This document shows, one piece after another, positions 1 to 5,700 of a stretch of DNA of 5,951 nt. The translations under genes were made by a program, and so were the position numbers. This DNA is from Bryobacterales bacterium (GTDB lineage: Bacteria; Acidobacteriota; Terriglobia; Bryobacterales; Bryobacteraceae), in assembly GCA_003132865.1 (NCBI GenBank), contig PKYZ01000817.1:17425-23375 (forward strand), in the 5' to 3' direction. The notes under the pieces were generated by a model. It was not told the DNA's origin. It did not search any database and saw only the letters and a list, made by a program, of their open reading frames with translations. How positions within the stretch are numbered: position 1 is the stretch's first letter; every line of letters begins with the position of its first letter.

Positions 1-1
1 G

Positions 2-2626
2 CGTTCGATCAACGCCGGCAACGCAATCGGCCGGGGTGTCCCCGATGTGGCGGGCAATGCCAGCCTGAACACCGGGTACACGATAGCGCTCAACAGCGTA
101 TCATTGCTCCATCCGGCGTTCAGCGGACCATACTGCGGTACCTCGGCCGTCGCGCCGCTCTATGCGGGCTTGGTGGCGATGATCAATGCCAGCTTGGGGC
201 AGGACGTCGGATTCCTGAATCCCACGCTCTACGCCTTCGATGAAATTGTTTGCCTCGACATCAACGACCAGCTCTTCCCCGGCTCGCCGCCCGATAACAA
301 CTTCGCCGGATCGCCAGGCTATCCCTCCGGTCCGGGTTGGGACGGATGCACCGGACTGGGCAGGATCGACGGTGGCGCGCTGCTGTCTGCGCTCCAAAGC
401 GTGTTTCAGAAGGACTGCCAGTTCATCGTGGACCGCACGGAGATCGGCGAAGACGAAGTCAGCGAAACCTCGACGAGTAGCCAGCCGGGTATCATTGCGA
501 ATGCCTTCTACGTAGTGGTGGACGGTTTCAACGCGACAACTCTCGGCATCGTGGCATCCGACCTGACCGGCCCGCCCCTGCACAACCCTACATTTTCGGT
601 ATCGGGCGTGCCGGTAGGAAGCATGAGCGTTGTCACGACGGCCCTGCTGGCGGAAGACGTGTCGCTGCCGACGACGCCCCAGCGCTTCACCTGGGTATGC
701 GCGGCTAAATTCACAGGTGTCGATGCGTTCCAGCCGCCGCCGCCGCCGTCCATAACTGTCACGCTCCAGGCCTCGATGGCGATTGTGGGCTTAACGTCGC
801 CGCCCGCCACGATCCAATTGATAGCGAACGCCGATCCATACGAACTCGACGGCCCAACCTGGTGGCTCAGCGAAGACTTGCGCGTTTTCCAGGTCACCTC
901 AGGCGGGTCGCTGCAAGGCCTGCCCCCTGCGGTCACTCTGCAAAACACTGGGAACCCTCAGGCGGATGCGCCGAAGTTCATCCAGGACGTCATCAGCAAC
1001 TTCAACAGCTACGCTGGGCCGCTACCACATCCGTTCGATCTGATCTCGACCGACGAGCAGGCATCCCAGGTCACGCTCAACCAGTTCAATCCCTCGACTT
1101 CCACCACGCCAGTCTATAACTTTGGGGTGGCCCGCGTACGGTATGAATCCACCGTCCCGTCGGGCAAGGTGCGCGTGTTTTTCAGGATCTTCCAGGCCGC
1201 CACGACGTCGACGGCGTACGGATCGGGAACGTATGGCAGCGTGTCCAACTCCGGAGTGAGTCCCACCAGCGGGAAGATACCCGTCTTCGGCGTCGATGGC
1301 GTCGGGAATGTCGTAGCGATTCCCTGCTTTGCCGAGGCCCGCGTTCTTGACCCGACAACGCTGGACCAGCAAACAGACGACAAGAACGTCGTGCAGAGCA
1401 TCGTTTCGAGTGGCGGCGTGCAATATATGTATTTCGGATGCTGGCTGGATATCAACCAACCGGGGATCACAACCGCGGTCCCGACGGGTACGATATCGCC
1501 CGGTTCCAAGGACCCGTGGGCCGGTGGTTCTCAGTCGGTGCTGGCGGCGATCAGCGGCCTGCATCAGTGCTTGGTCGCGGAAATCTCATACGACGCGGAC
1601 CCCGTGCAGACGGGAGAAACGCCGGCGTCCTCGGATAAACTCGCGCAGCGCAATCTGGCGGTGGTGCCTTCGGGGAATCCCGGGGGGCCCTTGGCGCACC
1701 GCGTACCGCACACCTTCGACATCCGGCCGACTCCCGCGGCGCTGCCCGCCGGTGCCCCGCCCGACGAGTTGATGATCATATGGGGCGGCACGCCGGCAGG
1801 GAGCCTGGCGACGATTTATTTGCCGGCCGTGAGCGCTGCGGATGTGCTCAGGTTGGCGGCCAAGATGTACACAATCCAGCAGCTCGAATTTGTGGACGAT
1901 CATACCCTGCAATGCCGGACGGGAGGCGTCACCTGGCTGCCCATACCGCAGGGTACAGGCGCGAACTTCGCCGGCTTGCTCACGGTGGATCTGCCGCCGA
2001 CTGTGCGGAGGGGGGAAGCCTTCACGATCGTTGTCCGCCAAGTGACGGACGCAACGGAGGTACGCGGCAAACTCGCCGGCGGGCGCACGGTCTCCGCGAC
2101 CCCCGAGCGCCGGGTACTCGGATCGTTCCAGATCTCCATCCCCGTCAGCATTGAAGAAGCGCTGCTGGATTCCGAGGAGAGCCTCCTCTCGATCATGCGC
2201 TGGATCCAGCAGGCAAAAGCTCCGGGCGACCGATGGTCGCCGGTGCTCGAACGCTACGTGGCGCAAATCGCCGAACGCGTGCAGGGTTTCGGAGGCGATC
2301 CACGGAAGATTCCTCCGTCGCCCACGGGCAATTGGTACCAACCGCCGGATGGCGATGGAAGCCTGGTGGTCACATTCGTCGATAAGGCCGGCGGCCCGGT
2401 AACCGATATTGCGGATGTCTTCCTGCATCACTTCAAGTTGGGGGACCGCCGCGAAATTCGCCGGTGGCCGACGGACGCGCCGCTCACTGTGCGCGACCTG
2501 CATAGCGCGGATACCGGTATCTACGAACTGCAAGTATTGACGGAGCATCACAAGGCCGCTGGCCGGTTCGTGACAATCGAGGATGGGCAAGTGACGCGGG
2601 TTACGCTCACGCTGGAGCCTAAGTAG
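2..2626 (+). CDS. Sedolisin-type (S53) serine-carboxyl peptidase with ~735-residue C-terminal extension, 5' partial
   Basis: The reading frame is open from base 2, so the N-terminus lies outside the window. A GTG at 47 is in frame but sits inside the conserved GRGVPDVAGNAS block and is not the true start. Numbering from that GTG, residues 30-39 read CGTSAVAPLY, the sedolisin nucleophile motif, with Ser33 at bases 143-145. Asp71-Ile72, Gly95, Gly97 and Asp99 (GPGWDGCTGLG) fit the family calcium site. The Glu/Asp catalytic residues and the oxyanion Asp must lie upstream. The family comprises acid-active, usually secreted endopeptidases made as proenzymes. From about residue 125 onward there are ~735 residues that are not peptidase: beta-rich segments, a QPPPPPS linker (731-751), an SDKLAQRNLAV stretch near residue 530, a helical segment (~700-752) and a final beta-sandwich-like segment (~763-859). 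Cys30 replaces the usual Ser or Gly of SGTS/GGTS. The peptidase call is firm; the extension's role is unknown. Confidence 0.9.
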   Translation, partial: RSINAGNAIGRGVPDVAGNASLNTGYTIALNSVSLLHPAFSGPYCGTSAVAPLYAGLVAMINASLGQDVGFLNPTLYAFDEIVCLDINDQLFPGSPPDNNFAGSPGYPSGPGWDGCTGLGRIDGGALLSALQSVFQKDCQFIVDRTEIGEDEVSETSTSSQPGIIANAFYVVVDGFNATTLGIVASDLTGPPLHNPTFSVSGVPVGSMSVVTTALLAEDVSLPTTPQRFTWVCAAKFTGVDAFQPPPPPSITVTLQASMAIVGLTSPPATIQLIANADPYELDGPTWWLSEDLRVFQVTSGGSLQGLPPAVTLQNTGNPQADAPKFIQDVISNFNSYAGPLPHPFDLISTDEQASQVTLNQFNPSTSTTPVYNFGVARVRYESTVPSGKVRVFFRIFQAATTSTAYGSGTYGSVSNSGVSPTSGKIPVFGVDGVGNVVAIPCFAEARVLDPTTLDQQTDDKNVVQSIVSSGGVQYMYFGCWLDINQPGITTAVPTGTISPGSKDPWAGGSQSVLAAISGLHQCLVAEISYDADPVQTGETPASSDKLAQRNLAVVPSGNPGGPLAHRVPHTFDIRPTPAALPAGAPPDELMIIWGGTPAGSLATIYLPAVSAADVLRLAAKMYTIQQLEFVDDHTLQCRTGGVTWLPIPQGTGANFAGLLTVDLPPTVRRGEAFTIVVRQVTDATEVRGKLAGGRTVSATPERRVLGSFQISIPVSIEEALLDSEESLLSIMRWIQQAKAPGDRWSPVLERYVAQIAERVQGFGGDPRKIPPSPTGNWYQPPDGDGSLVVTFVDKAGGPVTDIADVFLHHFKLGDRREIRRWPTDAPLTVRDLHSADTGIYELQVLTEHHKAAGRFVTIEDGQVTRVTLTLEPK
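734..748 (+). repeat. (CCG)5 microsatellite encoding a polyproline linker
   Basis: Five perfect CCG codons encode PPPPP between two beta-rich segments of the peptidase extension. It most likely marks an interdomain linker. As a short tandem repeat it could vary in copy number between strains without breaking the frame. Confidence 0.6.
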
Positions 2627-2659
2627 GATTGGCTGCGGACTCATCGAAGCAACCGTGGC

Positions 2660-2743
2660 GCAGACTCTCAGTCTGCCGCGCCGGCACTCATGCCGGCGCT
2701 TGGTGGGCACGCCAAGACGAGGGTCGAGACGAGGCAGTCTCGA
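2660..2743. repeat. Array of four consecutive hairpins (palindromic intergenic element)
   Basis: Four inverted repeats follow one another with almost no spacing. Hairpin 1: GCAGACT / AGTCTGC (2660-2666, 2670-2676), loop CTC. Hairpin 2: GCGCCGGCA / TGCCGGCGC (2678-2686, 2691-2699), loop CTCA. Hairpin 3: CTTGGTG / CGCCAAG (2699-2705, 2710-2716), loop GGCA, with one G-U pair if read as RNA. Hairpin 4: TCGAGAC / GTCTCGA (2724-2730, 2737-2743), loop GAGGCA. The stem sequences differ, so this is not a simple tandem repeat. The array starts 33 bases after the peptidase stop. Likely options are a dispersed REP/BIME-like element, a 3'-end processing or termination structure, or a small structured RNA. 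The stems are seen directly; the family assignment is inference. Confidence 0.75.
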
Positions 2744-2959
2744 TTTGGCAGGCAAAAGCGCCAGCGCCACCGGGCCGTCAGAAATCGTTTGAAATGAAGC
2801 GCCTCCAGGTTTTGCCGTCCCCAGAGCAGGCAGGTTTGGCCCATGCCTGGCCGCCGGAGTCGCTCGGGATGAAGGATGGAAAGAAAACGCCTCCAATGGA
2901 AGCGGCTGGGTGAATATCATAACACACTTAATCAAGTACGCCCAAATGGAAATCCCGTT

Positions 2960-2979
2960 AGTCAGTCCGCCGACTGACT
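2960..2979. repeat. Perfect 8-bp inverted repeat, CGCC loop
   Basis: AGTCAGTC (2960-2967) and GACTGACT (2972-2979) form a perfect stem around a four-base CGCC loop. There is no T-run on either side, so it is not a classical intrinsic terminator. It lies about 110 bases before the likely promoter of the next gene, so it could be a protein binding site or a relic of the element further left. Confidence 0.5.
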
Positions 2980-3087
2980 GGATTGCCGATCTTGCTGGAG
3001 CATTGAGGACTGCGAAGATTCGCAATTTGGGAGAAGTAGCCTCGCGCAGGAGCGGTTAGAGTTTAATAACGTTGCTTACTGCCGGGG

Positions 3088-3093
3088 TAAAAT
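3088..3093 (+). promoter_or_regulatory. Possible -10 element (TAAAAT) for the 231-residue protein gene
   Basis: TAAAAT matches the sigma-70 -10 consensus at five of six positions and lies 35 bases before the preferred start codon. No good -35 hexamer is seen at 16-18 bases upstream, so the call is weak. If transcription starts near 3100, the upstream ATG at 3092 would not be on the message, which agrees with choosing the ATG at 3128. Confidence 0.3.
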
Positions 3094-3117
3094 GAAAATC
3101 CGGCTGCTAAACAATCC

Positions 3118-3123
3118 AGGAGG
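3118..3123 (+). promoter_or_regulatory. Ribosome binding site AGGAGG deciding the start at 3128
   Basis: A perfect AGGAGG ends four bases before the ATG at 3128. The in-frame ATG at 3092 has only a weak GGGG upstream. This site therefore moves the start 12 codons downstream of the longest open frame. Confidence 0.8.
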
Positions 3124-3127
3124 TATT

Positions 3128-3823
3128 ATGTCGACCATCACCGCAGGTTTTGACCTGTTTGAAACGACCGGAGACGCATATTTCGCGCTTCCCAGCGGCT
3201 TTTCTGTCCCCGCGGATTTCTTCCACAAAAGCTCCGCGCCTTTCACGGGAATAATCCGATTCGAGGGTTATCCGCTTCGTAAATTTAAAGACCCTCGTAC
3301 CGGAAAAGAGCACAAGACCGGTACGACCGACACGATCGTTCACCGCAAACAGGATGTCACGATAAAGTCCGTTGGCGGAAGCGGGACAACTGAGATCGAA
3401 CTGGTGCAGCTCTCACTCAGAAGCTGCCGTCCCATCGAGGTCCACGTGGGGCGTGGTGTGCAACGCTGGGACGTACAAGTGTCCGTGTCACGCTCCAAAC
3501 CATCCGCTGGAAGCATGACCATCACCCAAACGAGCGAGCATGGCGGTCAATTTGCCTCCGAATTGGTAATCTGGCCTCTTTTCCGGTTCGAGCGGCAATC
3601 GGATGGGGAAGAGAGGTTCCTCGATGTGGGCGCGCTGAAGATTCCCGCCGAGAAGCACGCGTTAGTGGCCCGGCTCAATACGCTGCTGGCAAGCGAAGTG
3701 GCGTGGCAAGACGGCCCCCCAGTGCGTGAGGACGCCCTCGCTATCCCCGAGCTGACGGGGAGATTTGCGGTTGCTACGATTGGTCATCATTCACACTTCA
3801 TATCCGTTGCGCTTCTCCAATGA
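3128..3823 (+). CDS. Conserved-looking hypothetical protein, 231 residues, predicted beta-rich
   Basis: I do not recognise a named domain. The protein begins MSTITAGFDLFETTGDAYF, with no signal peptide, lipobox or membrane segment, so it appears soluble and cytoplasmic unless exported by another route. Alternating hydrophobic/polar stretches across residues 39-160 suggest beta strands. A TTDTIVHRKQDV segment (about 66-77) is followed by a TEIELVQLSLRSCRPIEVHV strand-like run with the single clear cysteine. A short helical patch (EKHALVARLNTLLASEVAW) lies near the C-terminus, which ends FISVALLQ. The start at 3128 is chosen for its AGGAGG site; 3092 would add 12 residues. The gene has normal coding character with no frameshift. 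It follows the peptidase gene in the same direction, but the 500-base structured gap argues against one operon. The TDTIV-type segment resembles what I recall from uncharacterised Acidobacterial proteins, which I could not verify. Confidence 0.8.
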   Translation: MSTITAGFDLFETTGDAYFALPSGFSVPADFFHKSSAPFTGIIRFEGYPLRKFKDPRTGKEHKTGTTDTIVHRKQDVTIKSVGGSGTTEIELVQLSLRSCRPIEVHVGRGVQRWDVQVSVSRSKPSAGSMTITQTSEHGGQFASELVIWPLFRFERQSDGEERFLDVGALKIPAEKHALVARLNTLLASEVAWQDGPPVREDALAIPELTGRFAVATIGHHSHFISVALLQ

Positions 3824-3904
3824 GGGGGCCTATCCGGATGCCAGGGGTTGGGTTTGCAGGACGGCGAGGCGCCGGGGAACCCTTCTAGGTCTGCGTTGTT
3901 GCAG

Positions 3905-3925
3905 GCTCAACGTACCTGGTTGAGC
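3905..3925. repeat. 7-bp inverted repeat, possible 3' hairpin
   Basis: GCTCAAC (3905-3911) and GTTGAGC (3919-3925) flank a seven-base loop, about 80 bases after the stop of the 231-residue protein gene. There is no T-tract, so it is at best a factor-dependent or 3'-protecting hairpin. Confidence 0.4.
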
Positions 3926-4094
3926 GGTTGTGGCCGGAACGGCAAAACAACTGAATTGTGGTTCGGCCGATCAAAAGTCGCTTAGAGACTCAACGGCGTC
4001 TTCACCCGTCTCTCGCAAGAATTCGGTCCTCGCAGACGGAATTCGAGAGTGGCACTTTCCACCGGCGCTAATTCCGCGCGTGGCGTGACGATTC

Positions 4095-4115
4095 GTTGCA
4101 ACCCGCTGTTGCAAC
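4095..4115. repeat. Twin copies of the self-complementary octamer GTTGCAAC
   Basis: GTTGCAAC is its own reverse complement and occurs at 4095-4102 and again at 4108-4115, separated by CCGCT. The two copies are thus both direct and inverted repeats, with centres 13 bases apart. This resembles a paired operator, but it lies downstream of both flanking genes, so a regulatory role on them is not obvious. It could equally form one hairpin of 8 bp with a 5-base loop. Confidence 0.5.
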
Positions 4116-4179
4116 TGTGCTGCGCCCCAGCGCAGGATTCGGCCGAAAATTCTTTGGTGCAATATTATCGGAGGCACCC

Positions 4180-4200
4180 CACTTGGCCGCGCCCCAAGTG
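4180..4200. repeat. 7-bp inverted repeat downstream of the regulator gene
   Basis: CACTTGG (4180-4186) and CCAAGTG (4194-4200) flank a seven-base loop. It is about 50 bases past the regulator's stop on the minus strand. GC-rich flanks could extend it with bulges. It may be a terminator lacking the T-run. Confidence 0.4.
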
Positions 4201-4248
4201 CCGTCCCCAACAAATTACTCATGCCAGGCTTTGCCAAAATTGCATTTG

Positions 4249-5043
4249 TCACGACCAGTCATCCCTCAACAGGCTGGGCAAGGAAATGAGTATTGGCGGA
4301 TCGAAGGTCCCTAGTGGCCGGAGAATCAAGTCAATAGGGTGTGGGGGGGCTTGCGAAAACTCGCGGGAGAGGGAGACGGCATCGACGAGCAACTCATTCG
4401 GCGACGGCAGCAGGTACTGGATCACAGTCGAGTCCGCTGGAAACCCGGCGGCCATAAGGGAAAACGGAATGCCGGTTCCCGGCAGCGCCAGCTCGAATCG
4501 TCCCTGGTGCGGAAGTAGAGAGCCGGCGGTGGGTCGCCCCCGGGGCATGGTTGAAGGGAACAGACCCAGAAAGATGACGCCGTGAAAGTCGGCCGGCCCC
4601 GTGACTGACCCTGCGATGGCGCATTTCGAGCACAACAGAGACTCGCGTCGAAGATATCTCGCGATCATGGCGTCGACAGGGGAGCGGACCAGCTCTTCGC
4701 GTAGCCTGCGAAATGAACTTGGGCTCAAGCCCACATACTGCGTAAACAATCTGGTAAATGTGCCTTGTGAGTTGTAGCCAACCTCGAAACAGATCGTGGT
4801 AACCGGTAAAGATGTTTCGAGCAGCAGGTGTTTTGCCCGCTCAATCCGCAGAGCCGCCACGAAGCGCACCGGGCTGACGGACGTGACCTCTTCAAAGACC
4901 CGCAGGAAGTGACATTCGCTCATCGAAGCGATAGCCGCCATGGCGCTGAGATCGAGTTGTGCACTCGGGTCCTTGCGAACAACGTCGATCACTGTCCCTA
5001 TCGCACGCTTGTGACACTCTAAGGTCTCCTGCCTAGTGGGCAC
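4249..5043 (-). CDS. AraC-family transcriptional regulator, N-terminal DNA-binding domain and C-terminal beta-rich domain
   Basis: This 264-residue protein is a DNA-binding transcription factor. Residues ~18-113 form the AraC/XylS double helix-turn-helix. The first HTH lies about 32-53 (LSAMAAIASMSECHFLRVFEE), and the second about 81-102, with the family signature ICFEVGYNSQGTFTRLFTQYVGLSP (84-108). Most family members carry the DNA-binding domain at the C-terminus; here it is N-terminal, as in Rob-type proteins. The C-terminal half (~145-255) contains GVIFLGLFPSTMPRGRPTAG, GRFELALPGTGIPFSLMAAGFP and HPIDLILRPLGTFDPPILISLP, a beta-strand-rich pattern suggesting a small-molecule or protein-sensing domain. 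Its ligand is unknown. The start is GTG at 5043, supported by AAGGAGG five bases upstream. It is divergent from the DUF1702 gene across 657 bases, so it may regulate that gene or itself; this is inference. Confidence 0.9.
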   Translation of the reverse strand: MPTRQETLECHKRAIGTVIDVVRKDPSAQLDLSAMAAIASMSECHFLRVFEEVTSVSPVRFVAALRIERAKHLLLETSLPVTTICFEVGYNSQGTFTRLFTQYVGLSPSSFRRLREELVRSPVDAMIARYLRRESLLCSKCAIAGSVTGPADFHGVIFLGLFPSTMPRGRPTAGSLLPHQGRFELALPGTGIPFSLMAAGFPADSTVIQYLLPSPNELLVDAVSLSREFSQAPPHPIDLILRPLGTFDPPILISLPSLLRDDWS

Positions 5044-5048
5044 GCATT

Positions 5049-5055
5049 CCTCCTT
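5049..5055 (-). promoter_or_regulatory. Ribosome binding site AAGGAGG fixing the GTG start of the regulator
   Basis: Read on the minus strand, AAGGAGG is followed by AATGC and then GTG at 5043. The ATG inside AATGC is out of frame and meets a stop after four codons, so the GTG is the start. Confidence 0.8.
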
Positions 5056-5097
5056 CGGACCGCCTCGAGTTCCCGGTGGCGACCTAGACCTTAAACA

Positions 5098-5125
5098 ACT
5101 CTACACCTCATCTAACGAAAGGCAA
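5098..5125 (-). promoter_or_regulatory. Candidate sigma-70 promoter of the AraC-family regulator
   Basis: On the minus strand, TTGCCT (5125-5120) and TAGAGT (5103-5098) are separated by 16 bases. Each matches the -35 or -10 consensus at four of six positions. Transcription would start near 5091, giving a leader of about 48 bases before the GTG. The match is modest and no experimental support exists. Confidence 0.35.
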
Positions 5126-5340
5126 GCGCTTTTCCCTTTCCTGCCGCCAAAGGGACTCATCTTATGTGAGCTATTGAACCCTGTAAGACCCCACAGCAGG
5201 CTTACCCATCCGCCAAGCCAGATTGCGCTCGCCAGCCCCGCAACCCACCACCCATCACCACCTTCTTTAGATTCAACCACTTGGGCTTTGATTGCTCAGA
5301 GAAATGGGGCAGCGGCCGCGCGGGCCGGGTAAGAGAGTCT

Positions 5341-5356
5341 GCCAGCGTGCGCTGGC
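5341..5356. repeat. Perfect 16-base interrupted palindrome
   Basis: GCCAGCG (5341-5347) and CGCTGGC (5350-5356) are exact inverted copies around TG. As RNA it would fold with six pairs and a GUGC loop. There is no T-tract, so it may be a protein binding site or a transcription boundary inside the divergent gap. Confidence 0.45.
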
Positions 5357-5400
5357 CGCTGGGCGATTGTGTTATCCCTCACACAGCCAGACCTTCGAAA

Positions 5401-5613
5401 CCCGTGCTCTTCTTCTCGTGAACCCAACATCGTTCCGAACGGCACCACGAATGCCGATTTCTGTTGCTTTTCGTCCTTGACCATGATAAATAGAGTAAGC
5501 GTGTTGCGATCTGCGTTCAAGAATTCGGCGGCGCCAACGCCACGGCCCAATGGTGTGCGCCCGGAATTAACGAAATATTGAACGCCGTCTTTTACAACAA
5601 CACTGGGGGGCTT
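5401..5613 (-). pseudogene. Possible gene remnant of unknown family
   Basis: Read on the minus strand this stretch gives a protein-like run of about 71 residues: KPPSVVVKDGVQYFVNSGRT, then PLGRGVGAAEFLNADRNTLT, then LFIMVKDEKQQKSAFVVPFG. Its composition is balanced, unlike the Arg/Ser/Pro-rich shadow frames nearby. The frame stays open from 5850 to 5296. Its upstream part is antisense to the DUF1702 gene, and no start codon with a ribosome binding site lies between 5613 and 5700. Its downstream part, below about 5400, turns into low-quality sequence. A decayed gene fragment is the simplest reading; a real small gene or chance are the alternatives. I do not recognise the family. Confidence 0.25.
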
Positions 5614-5655
5614 TCGAGTTAATCGAGGGTGGCTCGCCTCTGGTTCGCTCCGGAT

Positions 5656-5690
5656 TGATGAGAGCTTGACCAAAGAGGTGATGAGCTTGA
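5656..5690 (+). promoter_or_regulatory. Imperfect direct repeat before the DUF1702 gene, candidate regulator site
   Basis: TGATGAGAGCTTGA (5656-5669) recurs as TGATGAGCTTGA (5679-5690). The GCTTGA cores are exactly 21 bases apart, two helical turns, the geometry that AraC-type proteins commonly use for tandem half-sites. The second copy runs into the ribosome binding site of the DUF1702 gene. Assignment to the neighbouring regulator is inference only. Confidence 0.3.
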
Positions 5691-5700
5691 GGGTGCGGGA

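Larger units (their letters stand above)
2627..3127. other. Intergenic region with structured DNA, no supported gene
   Basis: About 500 bases lie between the peptidase stop and the start of the 231-residue protein. The first third holds a hairpin array (2660-2743). Base 2960 begins a separate 8-bp hairpin. A possible -10 element and the next gene's ribosome binding site lie at the right end. A 94-codon open frame across 2629-2913 is composed largely of the palindromes and has no ribosome binding site, since its start falls within 3 bases of the preceding stop. I do not treat it as a gene. No T-rich classical terminator is visible after the peptidase stop; the hairpin array may act in that role. 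Confidence 0.6.
3824..4248. other. Convergent intergenic region rich in palindromes, no supported gene
   Basis: This gap lies between the 3' ends of the 231-residue protein gene (plus) and the regulator gene (minus). It holds at least six inverted repeats: 3905-3925, an imperfect 11-bp pair built on two GAATTC sites (4010-4049), 4095-4115, CTGCGC/GCGCAG with loop CCCA (4120-4135), the palindrome TTCGGCCGAA (4138-4147), and 4180-4200. No stem is followed by a T-run, so none is a textbook terminator, but one or more may stop convergent transcription. A minus-strand open frame (3971-4252) overlaps the regulator's stop as GTGA but looks non-coding in composition. Confidence 0.55.
5044..5700. other. 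Divergent intergenic region between the regulator and DUF1702 genes
   Basis: The gap is 657 bases long, unusually large for a simple divergent promoter region. From left to right it has the regulator's ribosome binding site and likely promoter, a stretch of lower coding character (5130-5300), a GC-rich patch with GCGGCCGC at 5312-5319, a perfect hairpin (5341-5356), a protein-like open stretch on the minus strand (5401-5613), and a direct repeat next to the DUF1702 start. No convincing promoter for the DUF1702 gene was found. Confidence 0.5.

Noticed and set aside
2629..2913. 94-codon plus-strand open frame after the peptidase gene
   Set aside because: Its codons are made from the hairpin array, its start leaves no room for a ribosome binding site of its own, and its composition is not protein-like.
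1586..3025. 479-codon open frame on the minus strand antisense to the peptidase gene
   Set aside because: It is rich in Arg, Pro and Ala with no recognisable motif, crosses the end of the real gene and the hairpin array, and is a typical high-GC shadow frame.
3092..3127. Longer start (ATG at 3092) for the 231-residue protein
   Set aside because: The perfect AGGAGG precedes the ATG at 3128, and the possible -10 element overlaps the ATG at 3092.
3832..3839. ATCCGGAT palindrome after the 231-residue protein gene as a terminator
   Set aside because: It is short, has no loop and no T-tract, and such octamers are expected by chance.
3971..4252. 93-codon minus-strand open frame overlapping the regulator stop as GTGA
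   Set aside because: The overlap hints at translational coupling, but the sequence lacks a ribosome binding site and motifs, and contains the palindrome cluster.
4049..4585. 178-codon plus-strand open frame
   Set aside because: More than half is antisense to the regulator gene and the composition (Arg, Ser, Pro, Cys) is that of a shadow frame.
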